DNA from: Burkholderia sp. Ax-1724
GTDB lineage: Bacteria > Pseudomonadota > Gammaproteobacteria > Burkholderiales > Burkholderiaceae
Assembly: GCF_011752995.1 (NCBI RefSeq)
Contig: NZ_VWWL01000018.1
Span: forward strand, 1-64,000
Length of the DNA: 64,000 nt
Direction: 5' to 3'
This document shows, piece after piece, positions 53,380 to 61,805 of the stretch (positions within the stretch are counted from its first letter, which is position 1; each line of letters starts with the position of its first letter). A program made the translations under genes and the position numbers. Under the pieces are notes generated by a model. The model worked only from the letters and a program-made list of their open reading frames with translations. It ran no database searches and was not told the DNA's origin.

Positions 53380-54323
53380 GTACGACCTTTTTCGAAGCGG
53401 GCGGCGTGCCGTACGCCTCGTTCGATCTCTCGCGCTGGATAAGGCGTGTGCGGGTGCCGCTCGATGCGTGGAGCCGGCGTCGCCGCTGGCTGGTCGCGTC
53501 GCTGCTTGCGCTGCTCGTGTTTGGCCTCGGCGCGTATGGCTGGATTGCCGCCGATCTTGGCGGTCTGGTCGCGAGCCGAGCGACGCTCGCGCTCAGCACG
53601 CAGCGTCTCGCCGATGCGCGGCGCGCGCTCGCGCAATTGCCGTCGTTGCGCCGTCAGGCGGCCGCGCTGCCGGTTGTCTCTCCGGTTGCTGCCTCATGGG
53701 GTTCGGCGGACGACGTGCGCGTCGTTTCCGAACTGGCCGCGCAGAACGGCGTGGCGTTGCTCTCCGTGGAACCCGGTGCCGCGAGCGGCGACGGCGCCGA
53801 ACGCATGCGCCCTTTGCAACTCACGGCGCGCAGCGACTTCGTTCATCTGATGGCGTTCTTTCATGGGCTCGCGCAATTGCCGGTGCTGATCGTTCCCGTC
53901 GACGTGACCGTCAAGCAGGACAGCACGGCGCTCGCGGTGAGCGCGACGTTGCGCGTGTTCGAGGCGCGGCGGCCGGCCGTGGCGGCCGACGCGGCTCGGC
54001 TGCGCGATGGCGCGAGCGTCGATGCCAGCCTCGATCCGGACGAGACCGATGAAGACGACGAGGAGCTCGTGTTCTTCGATCCGTTTGCGCAGCCGCCGAC
54101 GTACACCAGCGGCGCACCGGACGATGCCGAACCGTTGCGTCTGGTCGGCCTGCTCAGCGATCGCGGGCACGGGCTCGCACTGCTCGATACGCCGGACGGC
54201 GCCACCACGATCACGGCCGGGCAGCAGCTTGGCACCGAGCGTGTCGCGCGGCTCGACGCGCTCGGCATCACGCTCGCGAACGGCGCGGCGACACGCACGC
54301 TCACGTTGACGGAGGCGTCATGA
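53376..54323 (+). CDS. PilO-PilP fusion-like pilus assembly protein
   Basis: The 315-residue protein appears to join two pilus alignment subunits. Residues about 35-62 form a membrane segment followed by a coiled coil and a PilO-like periplasmic domain (to about 200). After an acidic linker (DPDETDEDDEEL, about 219-230) comes a PilP-like domain with FDPFAQPP and LRLVGLLSDRGHGLALLDTP (landmarks LRLVGLLSD, ALLDTPDG). PilP is normally a separate lipoprotein, and no separate pilP is seen here. The start overlaps pilN and the end overlaps pilQ by four bases each. Confidence 0.75.
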   Translation: MSTTFFEAGGVPYASFDLSRWIRRVRVPLDAWSRRRRWLVASLLALLVFGLGAYGWIAADLGGLVASRATLALSTQRLADARRALAQLPSLRRQAAALPVVSPVAASWGSADDVRVVSELAAQNGVALLSVEPGAASGDGAERMRPLQLTARSDFVHLMAFFHGLAQLPVLIVPVDVTVKQDSTALAVSATLRVFEARRPAVAADAARLRDGASVDASLDPDETDEDDEELVFFDPFAQPPTYTSGAPDDAEPLRLVGLLSDRGHGLALLDTPDGATTITAGQQLGTERVARLDALGITLANGAATRTLTLTEAS

Positions 54324-56075
54324 CGAATCGGGTGAAGCGATGGGGCATGGTCGTGTCGCGCATCGGGCGCGGCTGGAGCGGCAGTGCCGGTCTTTGCCTC
54401 GGCCTCTGCATCAACGCCACGGTGGGTGCAGACCTCGCGCAGGCTTCGATACCGCCATTGTTGCCGCCGCTGCCGGCCTATATGTCGCTCGAAGATACGG
54501 ATTCGTCAGCGGATTCGGGATACGGAACGGCGCCGTTGTCAAGCGGTGGCGGCGGCGAGGTGCCGAATCCGTTTCGCGACGGTTCGGCACAAAACGCGGC
54601 ACAAAGCGCGGCGCAAAACACCGCGCAAGATGCGGACGCTACCGGAACGGCCGCGCCCTCGGCCGATGCGCCAAACGCATCCCTGAGCGACTCCGCCGAC
54701 GGCACGGCAAGCACCGGCAGCGCCGTCCCGTCGCCGAAACAATCCGCCGCAGCCGCGCGCGACGACACCGCCGGCGGCACGCTCGAAGGCCCACCCGTCC
54801 CGCTGCCGCCGCCCGCGCGCCTGAGCGACGCAGCGAACGCTGCCGCCGACGCCGGTCTGCCGGCCGGCGACAAACCGATCTCGCTGAATTTCCAGCACGC
54901 GGAACTCGGCGCCGTGCTCAAAGCGTTCGCCGAGTTCACCGGCCTGAACATCGTCGCGAGCGACAAGGTGCGCGGCGCCGTTTCGCTGCGGCTCGACAAG
55001 GTGCCATGGCGCACCGCGTTCGACACGTTGCTCGACGTCAACAATCTGTCGATGGAACGGCACGGCAACGTGCTCTGGGTCGCGCCGGCCGCGGAGCTGG
55101 CCGCGGCGCGAACGGCAGCGCTTCGAAGCGCACGCGCGGGCCGCCGATCTCGAACCGCTCGCGAGCCGCACGTTCCAGTTGCACTACGCGCACGCCGAGG
55201 ACGTGCGGCGTCTGCTGACCGGCTCAGGCACCCAGCGCGTGCTGTCCAAACGCGGTGCCGTGACCGCCGATCCGCGTACCAATCTGCTGTTCGTGACCGA
55301 TCTCGCGGGGCGGCTCGAACAGATCGCGGCGCTGATCGCGGCCGTCGACCGGCCGACCCGCCAGGTGCTGATCGAGGCGCGCATCGTGGAGGGCGACCAT
55401 GGCTTTTCGCGCAATCTCGGCGTGAAGCTCTCGCTCGCGGGCACGAGTGCGGACGGCACGGCAAGAGGCCTCGGCGGCGGCGCGGACGGCACCGTCTTCG
55501 ATCTGTCCGCCCGGCCGGTCTCGGGCTTCGATGCCGCCACCGCGGGCCTCACGTTGTTCGCGGCCCACGCCACGCGGCTGCTGAATCTCGAACTCTCCGC
55601 GCTCGAGGCCGAGGGGCATGGGAAAATCGTCTCGAGCCCGCGGGTCGTCACCGCCGACAGGATGAAGGCGATCGTCGAGCAGGGCACCGAGCTGCCGTAT
55701 CAGGCCAAGGTCGGGCAGGGCGTGTCGGGCGTGCAGTTCCGCCGGGCCACGCTGAAACTGGAAGTCGAGCCGCAGATCATGCCGGACGGCCGCGTCGTGC
55801 TCGATCTCGACGTGGCGAAGGACAGCGTCGGCGAGCAGACCGACGCCGGGCCCGCGATCAACACCAAGCACGTGCAAACGCGCGTCGAGGTCGAGGATGG
55901 TGGTACGGTGTCGATAGGCGGAATTTACGCGACCGACGACCGGGACGACGTGGAACGGGTGCCCTTTCTCGGCAAAATACCGGTTCTGGGCGCGCTTTTC
56001 CGCAACCGGGCCCACCGTGACTCGCTTAGCGAACTGGCGGTTTTCATCACGCCGAGCGTCGTTCACGAAAATTAG
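54320..56075 (+). pseudogene. pilQ: type IV pilus secretin PilQ, disrupted by a single-base frameshift
   Basis: PilQ forms the outer-membrane pore for type IV pili. The first frame (from 54320) encodes a signal-like N terminus, a Ser/Ala/Gln-rich region, and the N0 domain (ISLNFQHAELGAVLKAFAEF to GNVLWVAPAAELA, about 188-260). After position 55106 homology continues in the next frame: ERQRFEAHARAADLEPLASRT, the N1 domain and the full secretin domain, ending DSLSELAVFITPSVVHEN at 56075. Removing one G at 55105-55106 restores LAARERQRF and a 584-residue protein. Without correction the first frame runs on to a nonsense C terminus at 56020. Typical N-terminal AMIN domains are missing. A sequencing error is possible. 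Confidence 0.85.
54587..54634 (+). repeat. imperfect 12-bp repeats in pilQ N-terminal region
   Basis: Four successive imperfect copies of a 12-base unit (like GCACAAAACGCG) encode a Gln/Ala-rich stretch (AQNA, AQSA, AQNT, AQDA). The period matches that in pilN 1.3 kb upstream, though the unit sequence differs. It lies in a disordered linker before the N0 domain. Confidence 0.75.
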
Positions 56076-56189
56076 GGCGCGTCAGGCAGGCCACCGCTGC
56101 CGTTCACGGGCGGTGCGCAGGCTCGACAAGGCAGCCGCTTTGCCAGTAAGCTGCGGCACGAACTACACCGGATTAGCCAGAGGACACCG

Positions 56190-56741
56190 TTGCAAGCGCG
56201 GGACGCACACGCCAATGTTTTTTTCGTAGGGCTCATGGGGGCAGGAAAAACCACCGTGGGTCGGGCGGTTGCGCGCCGTCTCGAGCGCCCGTTCTTCGAT
56301 TCCGACCATGAAATCGAGGCTCGCACGGGCGCGCGCATTCCGACGATCTTCGAGCTGGAAGGCGAGGCGGGCTTTCGCGACCGCGAAGCGGGCGTGATCT
56401 CCGATCTCACCGGGCGCGACAATATCGTGCTCGCGACCGGTGGCGGCGCGGTACTGCGGCCGGAAAACCGCGAAGCGCTGAAAAGCCGCGGCCTCGTGAT
56501 TTACCTGCGCGCCAATCCGCACGACCTGTGGCTGCGCACGCGGCGCGACAAGAATCGTCCGCTGCTGCAAACGGAAGACCCCAAGGCGCGCCTCGAAGCG
56601 CTCTATGAAGTGCGCGACCCGCTCTACCGTGAGTGCGCGCATTTCGTGATTGAAACCGGCCGGCCCTCGGTCAACGGACTCGTCAACATGGTTCTGATGC
56701 AGCTCGAGATGGCCGGTGTCGCCAAACATCCTGCGTCATAA
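56190..56741 (+). CDS. aroK: shikimate kinase (TTG start)
   Basis: AroK phosphorylates shikimate at the 3-hydroxyl in chorismate synthesis. I place the start at the TTG at 56190, preceded by AGAGGA (56179-56184), giving 183 residues that begin MQARDAHANVFFVGL as in relatives. Walker A GLMGAGKT (14-21), the substrate aspartate in FFDSDHEIE (about 35-43) and the Walker B-like region ATGGGAVLR (about 88-96) are present. It follows pilQ after 114 bases and overlaps the aroB region. Confidence 0.94.
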   Translation: MQARDAHANVFFVGLMGAGKTTVGRAVARRLERPFFDSDHEIEARTGARIPTIFELEGEAGFRDREAGVISDLTGRDNIVLATGGGAVLRPENREALKSRGLVIYLRANPHDLWLRTRRDKNRPLLQTEDPKARLEALYEVRDPLYRECAHFVIETGRPSVNGLVNMVLMQLEMAGVAKHPAS

Positions 56742-56749
56742 TGGACCGT

Positions 56750-57826
56750 ATGATTACCGTCAACGTTGAACTGGGCGAGCGCGCCTACCCCATCCATATC
56801 GGTGCCGACCTGATCGGACAGACCGCGCTGTTTGCGCCGCACATCGCCGGCAGCTCGGTTACGATCGTCACCAATACCACCGTCGATCCGCTGTATGGCG
56901 ACAAGCTGCGCGCGGCACTCGCGCCGCTCGGCAAGCAGGTGTCCACGGTCGTTTTGCCAGACGGCGAAGCGCACAAGAATCTCGAAACGCTGAACCTGAT
57001 CTTCGACGCGCTGCTCGGTTCGCGCGCCGACCGCAAGACTACGCTGATCGCCCTCGGTGGCGGCGTGATCGGCGACATGACCGGGTTTGCCGCAGCCTGC
57101 TACATGCGCGGCGTGCCGTTCATCCAGGTGCCGACCACGTTGCTGTCGCAGGTGGATTCGTCGGTGGGCGGCAAGACCGGCATCAACCATCCGCTCGGCA
57201 AGAACATGGTCGGCGCGTTCTACCAGCCGCAGGCCGTGATCGCCGACATCGGCGCATTGCGAACCCTGCCCGCGCGCGAACTCGCGGCGGGCATCGCCGA
57301 GGTCATCAAGACCGGCGCGATTGCCGACGCCGGTTTCTTCAGCTGGATCGAAGCCAATATCGAAGCGTTGAACCGCTGCGAACCCGAGGCGCTGGCCGAG
57401 GCGGTCAAGCGCTCTTGCGAGATCAAGGCGTCGGTGGTCGCGCAGGACGAGCGCGAAGGCGGATTGCGCGCGATCCTCAACTTCGGCCATACGTTCGGCC
57501 ATGCGATCGAAGCCGGGCTCGGCTACGGCGAGTGGCTGCACGGCGAGGCGGTTGGCTGCGGGATGGTGATGGCGGCCGATCTGTCGGTGCGTCTCGGCCA
57601 TCTCGACGAAGCGTCGCGCAAGCGTCTCGTCGACGTAATCGTCGGCGCGCATTTGCCCACTCGCGCGCCCTCGCTCGGCGCCAACCGCTATGTCGAACTG
57701 ATGCAGGTCGACAAGAAAGCGGAGGGCGGCGCGATCAAATTCATTTTGCTGAAGCGTTTCGGTGAGACGCTGATCACCCGGGCGCCCGACGCCGAGGTGC
57801 AGGCGACGCTGGCCGCCGCCGTCTAA
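56750..57826 (+). CDS. aroB: 3-dehydroquinate synthase
   Basis: AroB converts DAHP to 3-dehydroquinate using NAD and a divalent metal. The ATG at 56750 gives 358 residues starting MITVNVELGERAYPIHIG. An ATG at 56741, overlapping the aroK stop, is an alternative adding three residues. The NAD-binding GGGVIGDM (103-110), the substrate loop SSVGGKTGINHPLGKN (about 139-154), and metal-ligand histidines in FGHTFGHAIE and WLHGEAVG are present. The aroK-aroB pair is conserved. Confidence 0.95.
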   Translation: MITVNVELGERAYPIHIGADLIGQTALFAPHIAGSSVTIVTNTTVDPLYGDKLRAALAPLGKQVSTVVLPDGEAHKNLETLNLIFDALLGSRADRKTTLIALGGGVIGDMTGFAAACYMRGVPFIQVPTTLLSQVDSSVGGKTGINHPLGKNMVGAFYQPQAVIADIGALRTLPARELAAGIAEVIKTGAIADAGFFSWIEANIEALNRCEPEALAEAVKRSCEIKASVVAQDEREGGLRAILNFGHTFGHAIEAGLGYGEWLHGEAVGCGMVMAADLSVRLGHLDEASRKRLVDVIVGAHLPTRAPSLGANRYVELMQVDKKAEGGAIKFILLKRFGETLITRAPDAEVQATLAAAV

Positions 57827-57838
57827 ACACGCCGCGGC

Positions 57839-59161
57839 ATGGCTGCCACGCGTCGCGCATCGGAGTCAGGAGAGGCCGCCCATGTTTCGGAGAACCCGGT
57901 GACCGACAGGCGCAGCGACGACCTCAAGCATGAACCGGCGGCGCGTGCCGCTGCCGCTGCCGCTGCGAACACAGCGAGTACCGCAACCATCGGCGCGTAT
58001 ACGACCGCTGTCACCGCACCGACCCAGCAGGCACTCGAAGCGCATCTCGCGCCGTATGCGGCGCACTCGGCCGAGTCGCGCGGGCGCCGCTATCCTGAGG
58101 CCGCGCCGAGCGCGCGCACCGAGTTTCAGCGCGACCGCGATCGCATCGTTCACTCGACCGCATTCCGCCGGCTCGAATACAAGACCCAGGTGTTCGTCAA
58201 TCACGAGGGCGACCTGTTTCGCACGCGCCTCACGCATAGCCTCGAAGTCGCGCAGATCGCGCGTTCGGTTGCGCGTAATCTGCGTGTCAACGAAGACCTC
58301 GTCGAAGCGATTTCGCTGGCGCACGATCTCGGCCATACGCCGTTCGGCCATGCGGGCCAGGATGCGCTGAACGAATGCATGCGCGAGCACGGCGGCTTCG
58401 AGCACAACCTGCAGAGCCTCGCGGTCGTCGACGAACTGGAAGAGCACTACGGCGCGTTCAATGGCCTGAACCTCTGCTTCGAGACGCGCGAGGGCATTCT
58501 CAAGCATTGCTCGCGTGAAAATGCGCGGCGTCTGGGGGCGCTCGGCGAGCGCTTTCTCGAAGGACGGCAGCCGTCGCTCGAAGCGCAGATCGCCAACGTC
58601 GCCGACGAAATCGCGTACAACAACCACGACGTCGACGACGGCTTGCGCTCGGGCCTGCTCACGATCGAGCAGCTTGCCGAAGTGGAGCTATGGCAGACGC
58701 ACTACGCGGCGGCGCGCAGCGATTTTCCGCACATCGAGGGGCGCCGGCTGATTCACGAGACGGTGCGGCGCATCATCAATACGCTGATCGTCGATCTGAT
58801 CGAGACGACCCGCTCGAATCTCGCGCGTTACGCGCCGGCGTCGCTAGACGACGTGCGCGGCTCGCCGCCACTCGTCGCGCACAGCGAGGCGGTCGCCGCG
58901 CAAGCCGCTGTGCTGAAGCGTTTTCTGTTCAGAAACCTGTACCGTCACTACCGCGTGATGCGCATGGCCAACAAGGCGCGCCGCGTCGTCGTCGGCCTGT
59001 TCGACGCATTCACCGACGATCCGCGGCTTTTGCCGCCGGCTTACCAGTCGGCCGATGCGGCGCTGCAACCGCGTCTGATCTCGCATTACATCGCGGGCAT
59101 GACGGATCGCTACGCGGTGAAGGAGTATCAGCGGCTGTTCGTGATCGACGATAGCTACTAG
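57839..59161 (+). CDS. dgt: deoxyguanosinetriphosphate triphosphohydrolase-like protein
   Basis: This HD-domain enzyme hydrolyses dNTPs to deoxynucleoside and triphosphate. The 440-residue protein carries the metal-binding pattern HSLEVAQIARSV...AHDLGHTPFGH, with His133, His162-Asp163 and His166, and a later NVADEIAYNNHDVDD (about 259-273). The first 60 residues are Ala/Thr-rich and likely disordered. The true start may be the GTG at 57899, which has GGAG six bases upstream, while the ATG at 57839 has no clear Shine-Dalgarno. It lies 12 bases after aroB. Confidence 0.9.
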   Translation: MAATRRASESGEAAHVSENPVTDRRSDDLKHEPAARAAAAAAANTASTATIGAYTTAVTAPTQQALEAHLAPYAAHSAESRGRRYPEAAPSARTEFQRDRDRIVHSTAFRRLEYKTQVFVNHEGDLFRTRLTHSLEVAQIARSVARNLRVNEDLVEAISLAHDLGHTPFGHAGQDALNECMREHGGFEHNLQSLAVVDELEEHYGAFNGLNLCFETREGILKHCSRENARRLGALGERFLEGRQPSLEAQIANVADEIAYNNHDVDDGLRSGLLTIEQLAEVELWQTHYAAARSDFPHIEGRRLIHETVRRIINTLIVDLIETTRSNLARYAPASLDDVRGSPPLVAHSEAVAAQAAVLKRFLFRNLYRHYRVMRMANKARRVVVGLFDAFTDDPRLLPPAYQSADAALQPRLISHYIAGMTDRYAVKEYQRLFVIDDSY

Positions 59162-59245
59162 GCAGGCTCGCCCGGCTTGTCATTGGTTCATCCCCCGCAC
59201 GGCTCCGGGCGCGCCTGCCTCACTGCATTGCGCGCGCGCGTCCCC

Positions 59246-59626
59246 TCAACGCAGGCGCGACGCGAACAAGGCGCCGGCAAGCAGCGCGAGTCCGCCGACG
59301 ATCGCAATCGTCTGCCACGGGTTTTCACGCACGTAGGTGTCGGCATCCGCCATGGCGACTCCGGCGCGTTGGCGCATCGAGTCGCGCGTGTCGTTCAGGC
59401 GCGTGCGCGCCTCGTCGAGCCGTTTGTTGAGCTTGCCGCGCAAGGCCACGGCATCGGCATGCGTGCCGTCCGCGAGCGTCGATTCGAGTTCCGACAGCAG
59501 CGTGCGCAATTCGTCCGCGATGTCTTCGGCCGCATGCCGGCTATGGCGGGCGATGCGCCGCGCGCGGCGGCTCGCGCTGGTCCATGATTCGCCGAGGGCG
59601 TCTCTGGTATTCGGAAGTGCTGTCAT
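59246..59626 (-). CDS. DUF883 family membrane protein (ElaB/YqjD-like)
   Basis: DUF883 proteins are small inner-membrane proteins; E. coli YqjD binds ribosomes in stationary phase, but the role here is unknown. The chosen start (MTALPNTRDAL, with GGAG upstream) gives 126 residues. A helical, charged N-terminal region with likely coiled coil (about 35-95) precedes the family motif YVRENPWQTIAIVGG and one C-terminal membrane segment. It is convergent with dgt and stands alone. Confidence 0.85.
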   Translation of the reverse strand: MTALPNTRDALGESWTSASRRARRIARHSRHAAEDIADELRTLLSELESTLADGTHADAVALRGKLNKRLDEARTRLNDTRDSMRQRAGVAMADADTYVRENPWQTIAIVGGLALLAGALFASRLR

Positions 59627-59965
59627 GGTCGCTCCGTCGATGAGTTGAAAGTGTCCCGCGCGCAGTCGCGCACAGCATGACTGTTGCCATGCGGGAAACG
59701 CCACCGGAACGCAACTTCAGTGCCAAACCGCGGAGCACCTTCGGTGCATGGCGGTCGGGAGCCCGGATCGCGGCGAAGGCGGGCTTATCGTCAGCAGATA
59801 TTGCACGCGCTCGCGCGCACCCACGTCAAATTTACAAATGCGCGAGGCGCACCGCAGCGCGCGGCGCTCGCCGCATGAAAGCGCCGCCATCGGATCGATG
59901 ACGGCGTTACCCATGCCCCGAAAATTCGACTACCCTAACTGAACGACCCCTAATATTCCGAAGCG
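59627..59965. other. intergenic region upstream of the DUF883 gene
   Basis: This 339-base stretch contains no credible gene on either strand. On the minus strand TTGACG (59829-59824) and TGCAAT (59805-59800) are 18 bp apart and could be the DUF883 promoter, 174 bases upstream of the gene. The part next to ompW (after 59900) has no clear terminator. Confidence 0.4.
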
Positions 59966-60691
59966 TTAGAAACGGTAACCGATGTTGACGTAAGTGACGA
60001 TCGGGTTCAGTTTGATCTTGGTTTGCGATTGCACGGTCAGCGTGCCGACCGGCGTAGCCGCTGCCGAACTCAGCTTGGCGGTCGTGCTGAGCGGCAGGTA
60101 CGAGATCGACATGCCGGCAAACCAGTGCTGATTGAACGCGTACGTGAAGCCCGCATTAAACACAGGTTCCCACGAACTATCCGTGGAGACGCTGGTCGGA
60201 CCATGCAGAACGTTCGCTTCGAATGCGCTGTTGGTGATCTGCTCGCCCGTGAACCAGATACGGCTTACGCCGACACCGAGATACGGCCGGAACGAAGTTG
60301 TCGGCGCATTGAAGTAGTACTTGAACAGCAACGTCGGGCTCCACTGTTTCGCCTGCCCGATCTTGCCGAACGGTTCGAGGCTGCCTGTGCCGTACAGGTC
60401 GAAAGTAGGCGGAACACCCAGAACGAATTCGGTGGCGATGTGATCGGTAATGAAGTAGCCGGCGGTGAAACCGATGGTGTCGGCCGAACTGAGCGAGGCG
60501 CCGGTGTTCGGCTGGGTGATGTTGGTTGGGCTGCCGCCGATGCTGGTCACTGTGAGCGGGTCGCTGCTCGACTGAGGCGCAAGGTGGAACCAGCCTGTCG
60601 TGACGTAAATGCTTCCGGCCGATTGCGCGTGCGCTGCCGTGCTCATGCAGGCTAGCACTGCCATCCCCGTTACGGCCTGTTTTAATTTCAT
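59966..60691 (-). CDS. ompW: OmpW family outer-membrane protein
   Basis: OmpW proteins are eight-stranded outer-membrane barrels thought to admit small hydrophobic molecules. The start MKLKQAVTGMAVLACMS, preceded by GGAGGAG, gives 241 residues with a signal peptide cleaved after AHA (residue 23). The body has alternating beta-strand patterns, the OmpW-like SWEPVFNAGFTYAFNQHWFAG (landmarks SSWEPVFNAG, YAFNQHW), and the C-terminal aromatic NIGYRF typical of BAM substrates. It is divergent from the RAYT homologue. Confidence 0.9.
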   Translation of the reverse strand: MKLKQAVTGMAVLACMSTAAHAQSAGSIYVTTGWFHLAPQSSSDPLTVTSIGGSPTNITQPNTGASLSSADTIGFTAGYFITDHIATEFVLGVPPTFDLYGTGSLEPFGKIGQAKQWSPTLLFKYYFNAPTTSFRPYLGVGVSRIWFTGEQITNSAFEANVLHGPTSVSTDSSWEPVFNAGFTYAFNQHWFAGMSISYLPLSTTAKLSSAAATPVGTLTVQSQTKIKLNPIVTYVNIGYRF

Positions 60692-60732
60692 ATGTGCTCC
60701 TCCATAAAAGGCCTGCTCATTATGACGAGAAC

Positions 60733-60745
60733 GTTTGAAACAAAC
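60733..60745 (-). promoter_or_regulatory. inverted repeat upstream of ompW
   Basis: GTTTG-AAA-CAAAC is a perfect inverted repeat 42 bases upstream of the ompW start. A possible minus-strand -10 (CATAAT, rc at 60721-60726) lies just downstream, so the repeat falls near the -35. It could be an operator. It does not match the FNR consensus. Confidence 0.4.
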
Positions 60746-60878
60746 CATACGCGGCGGTTAGAGCTTTCTCCCTAAGCGCCGCGTGGTTTCTGGCTTGGCC
60801 GCGTGGCGCCGAACCTCGCGCGCATGTGGCTCTTCGGACCTTCGGGTATATACCAACGCGACTATTGGATACTCCAGC

Positions 60879-61586
60879 ATGGCACGGCTTGCACGTCTTT
60901 ATGTCCCCGACCAGCCGCAACACGTCATCCTTCGCGGGCTCGACCAGCAGCCCGCTTTCGTCGACGACCAGGACTACGAGCTTTTCATCGACTGCCTGAA
61001 GGCGGCTTCGCGGGACCATCACCTCTCGATTCACGCATACGCATTGATGCCGGGCGCCGTGCAACTGCTCGTCACGCCGACCGAGGAGTCGAGCCTGCCC
61101 AAGGCGATGCAGGCCGTCGGCCGGCGCTACGTCGCGCATTTCAACCGCCGTTATGCGCGCCGCGGCACCTTGTGGGAAGGCCGTTACCGGGCCACGGTAA
61201 TCGAAGGCGAGCGTTATTTCCTGCTCGCGAGCCGCGTCGTCGAGATGTGTCCGGTACGCGCGCAACTGGCCACGGCGCCTGAGGATTATCGCTGGTCGAG
61301 CTACCGGCATCACATCGGGCTGACCCTCGACAGCCTCATCACCGATCATCCGCTCTACTGGTCGCTCGGCAATACGCCGTTCGAGCGGCAGCGCGCGTAC
61401 CGCGAACTGTGCGAGCAGCCGCTCGACGAGCGCGAAGCCAGCCAGCTCCAGCAGGCCACGCTGAAAGGCTGGGTGCTCGGCAGCGACACGTACCGCGAGT
61501 GGGCGGCGCGCGCCGCGAACCGGCGCGTTTCGCCGCTGCCGCGCGGGCGGCCGCGCAAGGTGCGCGAGACGCCGCATACGCAGTGA
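60879..61586 (+). CDS. RAYT/IS200-type transposase homologue lacking the HUH histidines
   Basis: The 235-residue protein belongs to the REP-associated tyrosine transposase family (Y1 type). Family landmarks are QHVILRGLDQQPAFVDDQDY (about 14-33), GRRYVAHFNRRYARRGTLWEGRYRA (about 81-105; shown here as GTLWEGRYRA), and a C-terminal SSYRHH segment. The usual MPNHVHLL is replaced by MPGAVQLL (57-64), so both metal-binding histidines of the HUH site are lost (Ala60, Gln62). The frame is otherwise intact, with a basic tail. No REP or IS ends were recognised. This suggests a domesticated DNA-binding protein rather than an active transposase. Confidence 0.85.
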   Translation: MARLARLYVPDQPQHVILRGLDQQPAFVDDQDYELFIDCLKAASRDHHLSIHAYALMPGAVQLLVTPTEESSLPKAMQAVGRRYVAHFNRRYARRGTLWEGRYRATVIEGERYFLLASRVVEMCPVRAQLATAPEDYRWSSYRHHIGLTLDSLITDHPLYWSLGNTPFERQRAYRELCEQPLDEREASQLQQATLKGWVLGSDTYREWAARAANRRVSPLPRGRPRKVRETPHTQ

Positions 61587-61664
61587 GGCGACGCTGGTGC
61601 AGCGTAGGGCCCTCATAGCGCCGCCCTGAATCGAAAGAAAGCGTTTTGCATCAAAGGGCTGCAT

Positions 61665-61695
61665 GAAAACGGCATTGCGCATGCCGTTTTCTTTT
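61665..61695 (+). terminator. terminator after the RAYT homologue
   Basis: GAAAACGGCAT and ATGCCGTTTTC form a perfect 11-bp stem with loop TGCGC, followed by TTTT. It is a clear intrinsic terminator 78 bases after the RAYT stop, which separates this gene from gltB. Confidence 0.88.
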
Positions 61696-61775
61696 GCCCT
61701 GTTTTGATATGGAACCAATAAAAAATATCTGCGATGCACCAATTCGATAATTGGGGATCAATCATCACGTTTTAT

Positions 61776-61805
61776 TTGCTATTCCATTGATTCGTCGCGT
61801 ATATT
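61776..61805 (+). promoter_or_regulatory. candidate gltB promoter
   Basis: TTGCTA and TATATT, 18 bp apart, lie 128 bases upstream of the gltB ATG in an AT-rich stretch. The upstream inverted repeat CCAATT-CGAT-AATTGG (61739-61754) is centred about 30 bases before the -35, a usual place for a LysR-type or other activator. Assignment is by eye. Confidence 0.45.

Noticed and set aside
55107..56020. The continued first frame of pilQ after the frameshift
   Set aside because: It encodes Arg-rich nonsense, whereas the neighbouring frame has a perfect secretin domain.
60733..60745. An FNR site upstream of ompW
   Set aside because: The inverted repeat GTTTG-AAA-CAAAC has the wrong spacing and bases for the FNR consensus; kept only as an unassigned operator.
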